Source: Takifugu bimaculatus (Eukaryota > Chordata > Actinopteri > Tetraodontiformes > Tetraodontidae). From it: a DNA stretch of 64,000 bases. Positions 48,801-62,500 of the stretch are shown here, piece by piece. Positions within the stretch are counted from its first letter, which is position 1, and each line of letters begins with the position of its first letter. The notes under the pieces are model-generated. The model had not been told where the DNA came from, made no database searches, and saw only the letters and a program-made list of their open reading frames with translations. A program made the position numbers and the translations under genes. Where the stretch lies: NCBI GenBank assembly GCA_004026145.2, contig CP034979.1:10198246-10262245 (forward strand), given 5' to 3'.

Positions 48801-51800
48801 ACGTCCCCATCTGACAAATTCTGCGTGGTGATCTTCGTTCGCTCTCTTCTCTCAGGCTTTAGTTGCCGCCTGGGTTTGGTCAGCTTCAACAGGTTAACCA
48901 TCAGAATTTCAGTCTTTGGCCTCATCTCTGTGATGCCCATGTCAGCTGGTCCGCAGTAATATTTAGCACAACTGAATCTGTCACTGACAAGTTTTCGCAT
49001 TTTCAGCAAGTGTTTGGCTGCTAAGGCCTGGTCTGCATCCAAATACTGATTAGTGTCAATTATTTCTCCTTCTTTCAGTCCTTCATCAAGTTCCTGGCAC
49101 ATCTCACGTGTGACCTCATTCTCCAGAGCAGGAATGAACTTGTAATTCTGAAACCCAGCCACCCCTTGGTTCCTGAGCTGGAGCATTTGAAATCTTTTGG
49201 ACCCTTCCAGTTCTTCATCATTCGCAAAGTTAAAGTCCTCTTGCAAACTTTCCAACTGTAAATTTTCAGGGTTGATTACCTCTCTATCCACTTTTAGTAG
49301 CTGAATGATGGAGGTGTTGACTGGGTCATTAGGGGTCCAGTTGACAATGCGCTGCCTGCTCAAGATTGTTCATGGTGTACAGTCCAGACCTGCTACTGTG
49401 TGAGACAGCGTCACGGTAGTTGTGTGTACCACCTGGTTTTCTAGCCACAGGAGGTGCCAGTGGTAACCCATCCTCACTGACGCCCCAAGAAGCACAACAT
49501 GACAGCTTCCCAGAAGTGGGCGAGATTTGACTGCTAGATTCAAATATTCCTCTCTGGTTACTGCTAAACTCAAGTTTCTTCAGAGGGACTTGTCCAGTTA
49601 GCACTGAGGGCTGTGGCACTGGAATAAACACTTGATCCAAGAGGGTATGTGACAGGCCAGTTCCTTCAAACACTTGCAAGTTGATGCTCTGTGGAAAGTT
49701 CAATATTTTGAGATTGAAAATTTTTCCAAAGTGCAGTTTGAAATTGCTGCTCAGGAAGTGTTTTTCTGTTTGGGAAACTTCTTTGTTGTTGTAGAGGACT
49801 CTAATAAAAAAAGAAAGCTTTGCTACTTCATTTCTTCGATTTTCTTCAGCAGGGGGGCAGAGTTCAGTGGGGGTGATGTTTCCAGATATGTAAAGGACAG
49901 GAATCAAGATGGCCTCACCTGGTTTCCTACGTATCCTGGAGGCTTTTGCTCTGATCTGCTTCTCTATGGATTCCAATGGCAGCTTTTCTGGAGGCTCTGG
50001 CTTTGGTGGAGCTTTTTCAAGAGTCTCCTCTGACTGACCGTATTCTTGATCATCATGTACTTGTTTATTACTTCCTTTTGGCTGAACCTTCTTCTTACTC
50101 ACCTTTTCCTCGGATTCCTGCTTATTTCTCCATGCATTCCACTCTTGTAGCTGTAACTTGTAGGTTAATAGCTTTCTTCTATATTCCTCTTCAAGTTCCA
50201 ACTCCAAGTCCAAAACCTCTGACATGATCTCTTCTTCGTACTCTTGCTCATCTTTCTCACGATCCACATTCTCTCTTCTGTAGCAGAGCTTATACGTTGT
50301 GCTGGTGTACTTCTGAGAACGTCTCAGGGCCTTGATTTCCTTCCACACTTCGACGATATCCTGCAGCAGAGTCCGATCTTTTTCCTGCTCGCTGTCTCTC
50401 AGCTGCCTGGTGTTCCTGATCTCCATAGTGTAGTCAGAAATCCTCTGCTGCTTGGCTTCAGTGACACCCTGACTGCCAAGCATGTCCTGCATCGCCTTCC
50501 TCAATCCTTTCAATTTGTCAGTCAGGTGTCCAGTGAGATTATTGTGCTGCCTGCTGAGGTAAAGGTCATACAGTTGAGTTAGACGGGCCCCAAGTACGTG
50601 CTCGCGACTAAAAAGTGGGTGATGGGAGAACTCTAGGCCAGAAACATCAATGTCGAGCTGAAAGTCCCCCTTAAGTTCTTCTGCTCCAGGAAGGTATGGA
50701 CCTGTACTGGTGGGGTTCACTGCTTTTCTGTAGACAGGCTGTAGATCAGAGTCCAGATCCGTCTCCATGTGTAACAATGGGCTTTGTGTGGATGATTTTT
50801 TTATGGGGTCAGGCAGAGCTATGATCCTGCCATCATCTCCAAACCACTTTTTTCCTTCGTTTGTCTTCAATATGCGGTTCTCTAGAAGATTTTCATTGGC
50901 CAGAGATACAGGAGGCCTCTTCCCAACACAAAGGCCCTCTTCTTCCAAACGACGAGGCTTTTTATTTTCAGGGAGCTTGAGGTAGCTTGGAACAGTTTGA
51001 AGACTTGGCTTGAATAGTAGCTCGCCTTGTTGTTGAATGCATTTTTTGTACCCAACATACTCGGCTTTTCTAACTTGCAGAAGGTGCGGGGACAGCTGTG
51101 TAATGAACAAATCAATTTTATTATCAATTTCTGGACCCTGACCTTTGATTTGTCTGTCATCACCTTTGTCAGTTCCAGTTCCACTTTTTTTTTTATTCTC
51201 ACACTGTGGATCTGGCTCAAAATTAAATGTAAAGAAATCATATGACTCTTTAGCAGTCCCTAGGAGTGGTCTGGCTAGTCGCCCGGCTCTAATGAACTCG
51301 ACCCTTTTGTTGCAAATCAGAGAGGTATCACGTCTTTCTCGTTGGTCTTGATCGGCTTCTTGGTCCGACATTATAGTTTCTCTTTCGTCAAGTTTCCGAA
51401 AGCAACTCACTGGCTGTGGAGATTTCTTTTTATGTTGATTCTTAACATTTAATGTGGCTTCTGCCAGTCTCTCTTTCAAGCGCTCTGTCACAGTGCTGTT
51501 TGAGCCATTGAGATACAGGTGATCGTCACTGTGATCAACATCATCTTGCATCTTGAACTGCTGATCTAAAAACTCTTCCAAAACCTTTTTCTTCTGGTTT
51601 TGTCTTGGAGCTTTTATCATGCATTTAAGAGTGTCTTCCTGATCTTCAGAGCTGCTTTGAGTGCTTCCCAACCAAGCTGGTAGTTGTCCATTACTCATTT
51701 CACCGAGCTGGTTCAAAAACACAATTAAGAACTAATTACTGGCTTCTATAAACCGGTTCAGCCCAGACCAAATACTGTCATAGTAGTCTGGTGATGTGTT

Positions 51801-54800
51801 CATCTAAGCAACTCATAAAAACCCACATAAAAAGGAAACGAAAGGATCAAAGCATAAAGGGACAGATTTGTAGCTAGAGGAATCTCTGATCTCCTTACTG
51901 AAGCTGTGTTTACTGCTCTGAGGCCATCCAACAGGGATGTTGTAGCCTTGGATAATGTTGACCAGCCTTTTAACATCCCCATCTGACAAATTCTGCCTGG
52001 TGACCGTCGCTCGCTTCTCGCAGGTTTTAGTTTCCGCCTGGGTTTGGTCAACATGAACAGGTTAATTCTCAGAATCTCAGTCTAATTGTTCCATTTTATT
52101 GCTGCTACTACCAGGAGAATGAAAGAAAGAGTAACGATTTTTCTTTTGCAGTCTGCTTTTCACCAAGGTGAAGCTTGAAGAGGCCCTCTTTGGCCCCGCT
52201 GCAGCCCTGCAGACCTGCGAAGAGATGCTGCAAGAATGGCAAAGTCGTTATGATGTCAGCAGGTCCAGGTGAGCGGGGAACACGTGCGCCCCCGTTATTA
52301 CTGTCGTTCTGCCTCCGAGGAGCAGTGTCGACCCTGTAGCGTCCCACCATGCCACAAGAACCTGCTAAACCTTGAATGTTTACAGTAGCTAATAAAGAGT
52401 CCCAAAGCTGCTGCTAATGGGGAGTAATGTTGAGCGGAGCTGCAGCCTCCCACAACAGAACTTTTTAACTTTATTTCTATAGTCATCGAAAGCTCTTGAC
52501 TGTTTTGTACTGGTTTTACTGGTGTTGTGATTTACAGTGAGACAGATGACAGCAGCAGTTTACCAGTAGCTGAAAAGTCAGAGGTCATCCCAGGAGCCAG
52601 GAAACCTTCCATCCACCTCACCCTCCCTGACTTCCAGGATGCCTCAACTAGTATGTTGTCAGTTTACCATTCGTTTCATTAATGAAATCATGGTGGTGGG
52701 TTGTTGTCTCCACGAGTGCTCTGTCCCATCATAACCAGTACATTTATTCTCTGTCTCCCTCTATAACAAGTCCACTTATCCCGCTGTCCCAGTTTAACCA
52801 GTCCATCTATCCTCCCTGTCCCACTATAACCAGTCTATTCATCCTCCCTGTCCCACTATAACCAGTCTATTCATCCTCCCTGTCCCACTATAACCAGTCC
52901 ATATATATTCTCTGTCCCACTATAACCAGTCTATTTATCCTCTCTGTCCCATTATCCTCTCTGTCCATTTACCCACCTATGTCCCACTATAACCAGTCCA
53001 TCTATCCACTCTGTCCCATTATAACCAGTCCATCTGTCCTCTCTGTCCCACTATAACCAGTCCATCTATCCTCTCTGTCCCACTATAACCAGTCTAATCA
53101 TCCTCTCTGTCCCACTATAACCAGTCCATTGATCCTCTCTGTCCCACTAAAACCAGTCTAATCATCCTCTCTGTCCCACTATAACCAGTCCATTTACCCT
53201 CTCTGTCCCACTATAACCAGTCCATTGATCCTCTCTGTCCCACTAAAACCAGTCTATTCATCCTCTCTGTCCCACTATAACCAGTCCATCTATCCTCTCT
53301 GCCCCACTATAACCAGTCCATGTACCCTCTCTGTCCCACTATAACCAGTCCATTGATCCTCTCTGTCCCACTATAACCAGTCTATTCATCCTCTTTGTCC
53401 CACTATAACCAGTCCATCTGTCCTCTCTGTCCCATTATAACCAGTCAATTTACCATCTCTGTCCTACTATAACCAGTCCATTTACCATCTCTGTCCCACT
53501 ATAACCAGTCCATTTACCCTCTCTGTCCCACTGTAACCAGTCCATCTATCCTGTCTGTCCTACTATAACCAGTCCGTCTGTCCTCTCTGTCCCACTATAA
53601 CCAGTCCATCTGTCCTCTCTGTCCCACTATAACCAGTCTATTTATCCTCTCTGTCCCACTACCCTCTCTGTCCCTCCCTGCCCCACTATAACCAGTCCAT
53701 CTATCCTGTCTGTCCTACTATAACCAGTCAATTTACCATCTCTGTCCCACTATAACCAGTCCATTTACCATCTCTGTCCCACTATAACCAGTCCATTTAC
53801 CCTCCCTGCCCCACTATAACCAGTCCATCTATCCTGTCTGTCCCACTATAACCAGTCCATTTACCATCTCTGTCCCACTATAACCAGTCCATTTATCCTG
53901 TCTGTCCCACTATAACCAGTCCATCTATCCTGTCTGTCCTACTATAACCAGTCCATCTGTCCTCTCTGTCCCACTATAACCAGTCCATCTGTCCTCTCTG
54001 TCCCGCTATAACCAGTCCATTTACCATCTCTGTCCCACTATAACCAGTCCATTTATCCTGTCTGTCCCACTATAACCAGTCCATCTATCCTGTCTGTCCT
54101 ACTATAACCAGTCCATCTGTCCTCTCTGTCCCACTATAACCAGTCCATCTGTCCTCTCTGTCCCACTATAACCAGTCTATTTATCCTCTCTGTCCCACTA
54201 CCCTCTCTGTCCCTCCCTGCCCCACTATAACCAGTCCATCTATCCTGTCTGTCCTACTATAACCAGTCCATCTGTCCTCCCTGTCCCACTATAACCAGTC
54301 CATATATCTTCTCTGTCCCACTATCCTCTCTGTCCCTCCCTGCCCCACTATAACCAGTCCATCTATCCTGTCTGTCCTACTATAACCAGTCCATCTGTCC
54401 TCCCTGTCCCACTATAACCAGTCCATATATCTTCTCTGTCCCACTATCCTCTCTGTCCCTCCCTGCCCCACTATAACCTGTCCATCTATCCTCCTCCCAC
54501 CATAACCAGTCCAACACACACATAAAACCAAGCCTAAGGAAGCTACTGTTCTTTTTCCATGACAGGTTCGTTGAGCCCTTCATCTGTTGCAGCTTCTCGG
54601 TTGGAGGCTGCTCTCTCTGAGGTGTCGGACATGAGCTCCACACGTCGCCAAGGACCCACGTACATCTGGACCACGCTGGAGCGCATTTGGCTCCAGGCTG
54701 GTAACAGCAGCTCCGTAGTATCAGTTTATCTTATACAGACTTTCTCTTTTTCTGCTCTTTCTGGGTTTTTAGCTTTTTGGTGCAGGTTGCCATTATTATC

Positions 54801-56101
54801 ATTGCCATTACTGCCACTATTGCCATTACTGCCATTACTGCCACTACTGCCATTGATGCCACTATTGCCATTACTGCCACTACTGCCATTACTGCCACTA
54901 TTGCCATTACTGCCATTACTGCCACTACTGCCATTGCTGCCACTATTGCCATTACTGCCATTACTGCCACTATTGCCATTACTGCCATTACTGCCACTAC
55001 TGCCATTGCTGCCACTATTGCCATTACTGCCACTACTGCCATTACTGCCATTACTGCCACTACTGCCATTACTGCCACTACTGCCATTACTGCCATTACT
55101 GCCACTACTGCCATTACTGCCACTACTGCCATTACTGCCATTACTGTCATTACTGCTATTACCACTACTGCCACTACTGCCATTACTGCCACTATTGCCA
55201 TTACTGCCATTACTGCCACTACTGCCATTACTGCCACTACTGCCACTACTGCCATTACTGCCATTACTGCTATTACCACTACTGCCACTATTGCCATTAC
55301 TGCCACTATTGCCATTACTGCCATTAATGCCATTATTGCCACTACTGCCACTACTGCCACTATTGCCACTACTGCCACTATTGCCACTATTGCCACTGTT
55401 ACACACATTCGAAGGTGGACGGGCCATGAGAAACAGTCAGTGGAAGATGGCGTTTCAACCAGTGTGTAGAATCAGATGGGAGGAAAAGGCTGTGGGGCCA
55501 TTTTTTATATCTGACCTTTGAACTGTGCTTAAAATGCACACACAAGCACGCGCACACACACACACATATCCCATCGTTTCTTTTTCATCGGTCACTTCCT
55601 CTTTCATCTGCCACACAAGGAAACACGCACACACACAACTACAAGCCCATCGTTGTCCAGTAAGCTTCAGAGACATAACTGACCACATCACCCCCCCCCC
55701 CCCCAGGGCTCAGCGTGGTGACACAGAGATCATGAATGGGCTTCAGATCAACACCCAGAGAATGAATCTCTTCATGCCTCACACACTCGCCCCACACACA
55801 GCTCTGTGAAACCGTGTGTGTGTGTGCGTTTGGTGGCGGATGTTTGATTTGTTTACTCTGTGTCACAGAGGCCCAGATGGGGAATAGTGCATGTGATGGA
55901 AAAGAGCGGTTTCACAGCCCAATTCTGGTGTAAAAGTATTTCACGAATGTTTCCAATGTGCAGTTTACTAGCACAGTGGGGACATTTTTGGAAAGAGAGG
56001 ACATTTTGGCTGGTCCCCATAATTTCAGGAGTGTCTGGGGGCTGAGATGGGTTTAAAGGTGTTAGCTTCAGGGTCAGGGTTAGGGTCAGGTGTGTGTGTG
56101 T

Positions 56102-56132
<31 letters not shown>

Positions 56133-56218
56133 GGTTAGCTGCCATGGTTAGGGTTAGAATAAGGAGCTGGTTAATGCACCATGTGTATGAAAGTCCTCAC
56201 AAAGATAGACGTGCAAGA

Positions 56219-56281
<63 letters not shown>

Positions 56282-57456
56282 TTGTCGTCCTCTTCCCAGC
56301 AGCAGCTTTAGTGTGTGATGGCCATATTTAGGCAGGACTTTCATGACTTCCCAGCCAGCAGGCTGCTCCTACTCTGCACATTCTACACACTTTACATCAC
56401 ACTGTTTAACTTAGAATCAAATCTATTCTGCGTTCTTTGACATTGCTCTGTCTGCAGGAGAGTGGACCCGGTGAGAGGGATGCTGGAATCTCGTCTCAGT
56501 GTCTCCTCAAACAGACATCGGACTCTTTTTCAGTGTTTTTTTTAGTGTCTTTTTTCTGCCTAAAGTTCTCTCCTGTCGTGGCCGCTCTGTTCCATCAGGA
56601 GAGTTGTTCATGGCAGATGGGAGGCTGAAGGAGGCCCAGTTCTGTATTGCTGAAGCCAGCTGTCTTTTCCCAAATTCTCACTCGGTACTGCTGCAAAGGG
56701 GCCGCCTGGCAGAACTTCGGGGCCACCTGGAGGAAGCCAAAGGCCTGTATGATGAGGCTCTGGCCATTCATCCCACTGGAGAAAGCATACTGGTGCACAT
56801 GGTGAGTGACAGTGACAACACGATGCTATTAGGGCCGCAGGTGGGTCTGGAGGGTCCCTTTCATTTAAAGGTTCTATTGACGTTTCTGACCAAAAACACG
56901 ACCTTCTTAAAACCAAACAGCGCCATCTGCCCCCCCCCTGAAACATAACTGGGTCACAGGCTCAACCCTGCCCTCTGATTGGCTGAAGGACTGTTGCTGG
57001 TGCCTGTCTCTCTGAGCGCTTATGGACAGTAGGGGGACAGCAGGGGGACAGCAGGGGGACACAGTGTGCAGAGTTTCCCCCACTGTCCTCTCATGAGATA
57101 AGCTGCTGAGGACGAATCAGAGCAATTATTTATTTTAAAATCGCTGATACAATTAAATCCAGGTGATACAGGGGGTCACTGATCCAGGTTTGTTTCGCTC
57201 CACCTCCCTCACTGTCTGTCCCTCTGTCCCTCTGTCCCTCTGTCCCCCTTTCGCTCAGTCTGCTGATCTGCTGGATTAATCAGAACTGCTCTAACCTGTG
57301 AACCCTCTCTGTTGTCATGGGGAGAAGAGCACACTGGGACATTCCTCCAATCCAACTACTCCAAACACACAGTATCTGCCGTCTCCATGGTGACAAAAAA
57401 TGTGCTAAATGTGCTGGATGATACCTCTTTGTCTCAGCCACTGTGACCACATAAGG

Positions 57457-57499
<43 letters not shown>

Positions 57500-58758
57500 C
57501 AGCACAGTCCCTCTGGGGTACAAAGAGGTTGTATCTCTTCCATATTTGGCCTGTGAGAGAACCAATCCCAGGGGGGGACAGTTGAATAAAAGCCAGCTGG
57601 CAGTGTCCCTCTCTGGGTCTCTTACAGGGCAGATGTGTCCTCGGTCTCGGTCCGTGTTGTGCACGTGGGTCGTTCTCTATAGAATTGGTGCATAGCATAC
57701 TTTTTTTGGATCATTTCCAAATGTGATGGTATCCGCTACACTATTAAAACTCATCCAGGTAATATTTTTGTAATAGCGAGGAGTTAAAGTAATAACAGGG
57801 GTGTAATGGCATTTCCATGTGGATAGTTTGCAGGGTGGGGGGGGGGGGGGGGGGACATATCAGTTCAGCACACGCAGAGTGGCCGTGCAGACTGCTGTAA
57901 TGAAGCATAATGCAAATCTATTGAGTATGAAACACTGTGCAAATTTCAGATTTATTCTCAAGTACAGTTTTGTCAGGTCAGATAAGGGAACCACAGTTTG
58001 GCAGAAAACATTTGAATTTAAGACTCGTGGGGATGAGATGTGTCCGTGTGGACTACAGTGTGTATGGTTGTAGGAATCCGCATGGAGCTGCACACACAGA
58101 CGGCACAGATTCACCGGAATAAACCCGACTCTGCCGTGGAAGCTGCTGTATACGGCAGATTATAAATTAGCCATGTTATCGGAGTGCGGTAAACACATAG
58201 TTGCATCCTGGCTCTGTTGTGAAGCCTAAGTGGGACAGTGTGGGACATTTTATCTGGAGTGCTGCCTGTTTCTGCCTTTCAACCTCCAGTTGCTGCTACT
58301 CTGTGGCTTTATACATTTATTTTTATACTGGATCTGCTGTGGACACTTTGTGTGCCAGTGGCCCAGTTTTCCCGTTATGCCTTAAAGGGACTTCTGATGA
58401 TATTCTTACACTTGAGCTGTTATTCTGCAGAAGTACATACTGTACTTTCCTTGAATGTCCTGCACATCAGCTTTTTGTGTTATTATGTGACAAAAAGACA
58501 ACGTTCTCCTGCCGTGGCTACATGTAGTAAATTAGTTATTCCCACAGTTTATTTACCGTACTTTATTTTTTTGGCCCTTTGCTTTTATAAGAGCTTTTGA
58601 AGAGTGGAACAATTTATGCAGTATATTGACAATTTATAGTATTTGTCATCCAGTAGGAAATGTCATTATTCCCCAGTGACAGTAAAGACAGAGAGGACGC
58701 AGACAGGTCACACATTATTAGATTGATGAGGGTGGACCAGCAAAGACACTATTGTACA

Positions 58759-58795
<37 letters not shown>

Positions 58796-58944
58796 AGTGA
58801 GTGAGTGAGTAAGTGAGTGAGTGAGTGAGTAAGTGAGTGAGTGAGAGAGAATCCATAGTGTTCATTTAAGACTGCGTTGTCATGTCATTGTACAAATTTG
58901 TCTCAGAGCTTTTAACCTCATTATGGTAAGTGCCTCATATGTAA

Positions 58945-59026
<82 letters not shown>

Positions 59027-59323
59027 TGGTTGTGTGTGTGTTCTGATGGGTAGCCGATAACATGGCTCCATTGCTTCTGGCCATGGTATGAAATGAATCT
59101 GACCCACTCTCATCATCATCCTCCACATCTCATCTCTGTCCTGACTCTGACTCAACCAGCCACACACACACACAGCACACACACACACACACCACACACA
59201 CACACACACACACACTCTCTCTTCTTGCAGAAGCATATTCATTCTGTTTCCCATATGAACGCATACTCCCAAGGACAAGGATTTGTGCTCATTGAATTAA
59301 CTGCGTTCCAATTATCAAATGCA

Positions 59324-59369
<46 letters not shown>

Positions 59370-59542
59370 TCCCTCTCTCAGTCTCTCCCTCACTCTGCAC
59401 ATGGAGTGGTTATCAGCTGATTAGATAATGCAAATGCATTATTTATAACTCCTTGCACGTTCTGTCCGCTTTATAGCATTGCCTAGCAACCAGGGAAATA
59501 TGTTCGTTTGAGGTAGACCTCAGATAACCATGAGAAAGAGAC

Positions 59543-59578
<36 letters not shown>

Positions 59579-62500
59579 CCTTCATCAGACAGTTGGGAGT
59601 TGGCTGGTGCTTCCATTGCTGTGTGGCTCATCTTTTTTCTCTTTTTCTTTCTTTTCCTCTGTTCCCTGTTTTCATTGATCTCTTCCTCTTGTGGCATCCC
59701 TTCCTTTCAGTTGTGCTCTTTAAAACCCATCCTCCTTTTAGCAGGAAGGAACTCCGAAATCATCTTTATTGCTGTTGGTGATAGAACATCCTTGTTATTT
59801 CTTCATAAGTCTCGAAAATAAGTCTTCAGCTGTATCCTAACTTTATTTCCAGGCTTGAATGACTAAAAATCACGACAGGCAAATGGCCAAAAGAGACACA
59901 TTCCTGTGTCTTTGTGCTCTCAGCTGACAGAGGAAGAAAACCTCAAATGTTTCCATGATGTCATCAAGGAAGTCTTTAATGGCGTCAGTGTAACAGATAG
60001 AAGTCACATGATCACATCATGGACTCATGATCCATCAGTGATGGATGGATGGATGGATGGATGATGGATGGATGGATGGATGGATGGATGGATGGATGGA
60101 TGGATGGATGGATGGATGGATGGATGGATGGATGGATGGATGGATGATGATGGATGGATGATGGATGGATGGGTGGTGGATGGTGGGTGGGTGGGTGGAT
60201 GGATGATGGATGGGGGGTGGATGGATGGATGATGGATGGGTGGGATGGATGGATGGATGGATGGATGGATGGATGGATGGATGGATGGATGGATGATGGA
60301 TGGGTGGATGGAGGGATGGATGATGACAGATGGGTGGATGGATGATGGATGGATGGATGGATGGGTGGGTGGGTGGATGATGGATGGATGGATGGATGGA
60401 TGGATGGATGATGGATGGGTGGGTGGATGGATGGATGGATGGATGGATGGATGGATGGATGGATGGATGGATGGATGGATGGATGGAGGATGGACGGATG
60501 ATGGACAGATGATGGACGGATGATGGACGTATGGACGGATGATGGACGGATGATGGACGGATGGACGGATGATGGAGGGATGATGGATGGATGATGGACG
60601 GATGATGGAGGGATGATGGACAGATGATGGACGAATGATGGACGGATGATGGACGGATGGACGGATGATGGACGGATGATGGACAGATGGACGGATGATG
60701 ATGGACGGATGATGGACAGATGGACGGATGATGGAGGGATGATGGAGGGATGATGGACGGATGGACGGATGATGGACGGATGATGGACAGATGAACGGAT
60801 GATGATGGACGGATGATGGACAGATGGACGGATGATGGACGGATGATGGACGGATGATTGACAGATGGACGGATGATGATGGACGGATGATGGACGTATG
60901 GACGGATGATGGACGGATGATGGACGGATGGACGGATGATGGACGGATGGAGGGATGATCGACGGATGATGGACGGATGATGGAGGGATGATGGAGGGAT
61001 GATGGAGGGATGATGGACGGATGGACGGATGATGGACGGATGGAGGGATGATGGAGGGATGATGGAGGGATGATGATGGACGGATGGACGGATGATGGAG
61101 GGATGATGGACGGATGGACGGATGATGGACGGATGAACGGATGATGGACGGATGATGGACGGATGATGGATGATGGACGGATGGACGGATGGACGGATGA
61201 TGGACGGATGATGGAGGGATGATGGAGGATGATGGAGGGATGATGGACGGATGGACGGATGATGGACGGATGGAGGGATGATGGAGGGATGATGGAGGGA
61301 TGATGATGGACGGATGGACGGATGATGGAGGGATGATGGACGGATGGACGGATGATGGACGGATGATGGAGGGATGATGGATGGATGATGGAGGGTGATG
61401 GAGGGATGATGGACGGATGGACGGATGATGGACGGATGGAGGGATGATGGAGGGATGATGGAGGGATGATGATGGACGGATGGACGGATGATGGAGGGAT
61501 GATGGACGGATGGACGGATGATGGACGGATGAACGGATGATGGACGGATGATGGACGGATGATGGATGATGGACGGATGGACGGATGGACGGATGATGGA
61601 GGGATGGAGGGATGATGGAGGGATGATGGAGGGATGATGGACGGATGATGGAGGGATGATGGACAGATGTCCCTCTGAGGACCCTCAGCTCCCTGCTGCT
61701 GCTCTCAGTGGCGTGAGCAGCAGCAGCTCCATGAGACCAGACGGGGGCAGATGGCTGCGAGTAATTAAAGAAAATCCAATAGATGCGACTTCTGAGCCAG
61801 AAAACTGCCCTTGAAGGGCTTCTCATCACTCGTTTTCTCATATTTCTTTTCATCCTTGTGGGATGCCAACCCCAACTCCAGGAGGGGGCTAATGATTTCC
61901 TGCCCAAATCCATCCCATCATTACCCCCACCCCATCAAATATGGACGCTTGGACACAGCAGGCAGAGATTAATGTGAATTTTAGACATGTTTTATCACTC
62001 AAAATGCACAAAAGCCATGATTATGATGGCTATTAGCAGGATGTCTTTCTTCATATGGTTCTCTGGACAAATTCTGCCTGGTACCGCCTGTTCAATGACG
62101 TGGGATCGCAGCCCAGCACAGTGACGATGATGTCAGACACACTCAGGTGCAGCACCCGGTCTGTCGTTCACCTGAACGGAACAGCCGCCTGCTTCTTGCT
62201 CTGGGACTCGACCTCAGCTGGCCTGCCCGGACCTCAGGCCGCTGTTTATCCGAGCAGCTTTTCCATGGTTACCAGAATTACAGCAGTGTGTGCGTTCCTG
62301 TTCATGCTAGCAGCTCTTTCTGTGCTTCCCACACTCACACACACTCCCACACACACTATTACGCTACTCCATACATCTGCCTATAGTACAGGAGTGTTTA
62401 AAGCATGTGGACAGAGAGTCTTCCCCGGATGGCCACAGACGTTAGCATTCACAACTACAACGGAATCAAGAATGCTTAAAAACTAAACTCACCTCCGCCT

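Noticed and set aside
54726..55427. Ser-Asn-Gly and Ala-Val-Met repeat frames on the minus strand
   Set aside because: They are shadows of the 9-bp array in ttc7a intron 18.
56458..56471. Possible micro-exon of ttc7a between exons 18 and 19
   Set aside because: An acceptor and a donor flank about 13 bases, but exons 18 and 19 already join in phase and give the expected protein length.
60012..61913. 633-codon minus-strand His-Pro-Ser frame
   Set aside because: It is encoded by the GGAT/GGAC tandem array and has no non-repeat domain.
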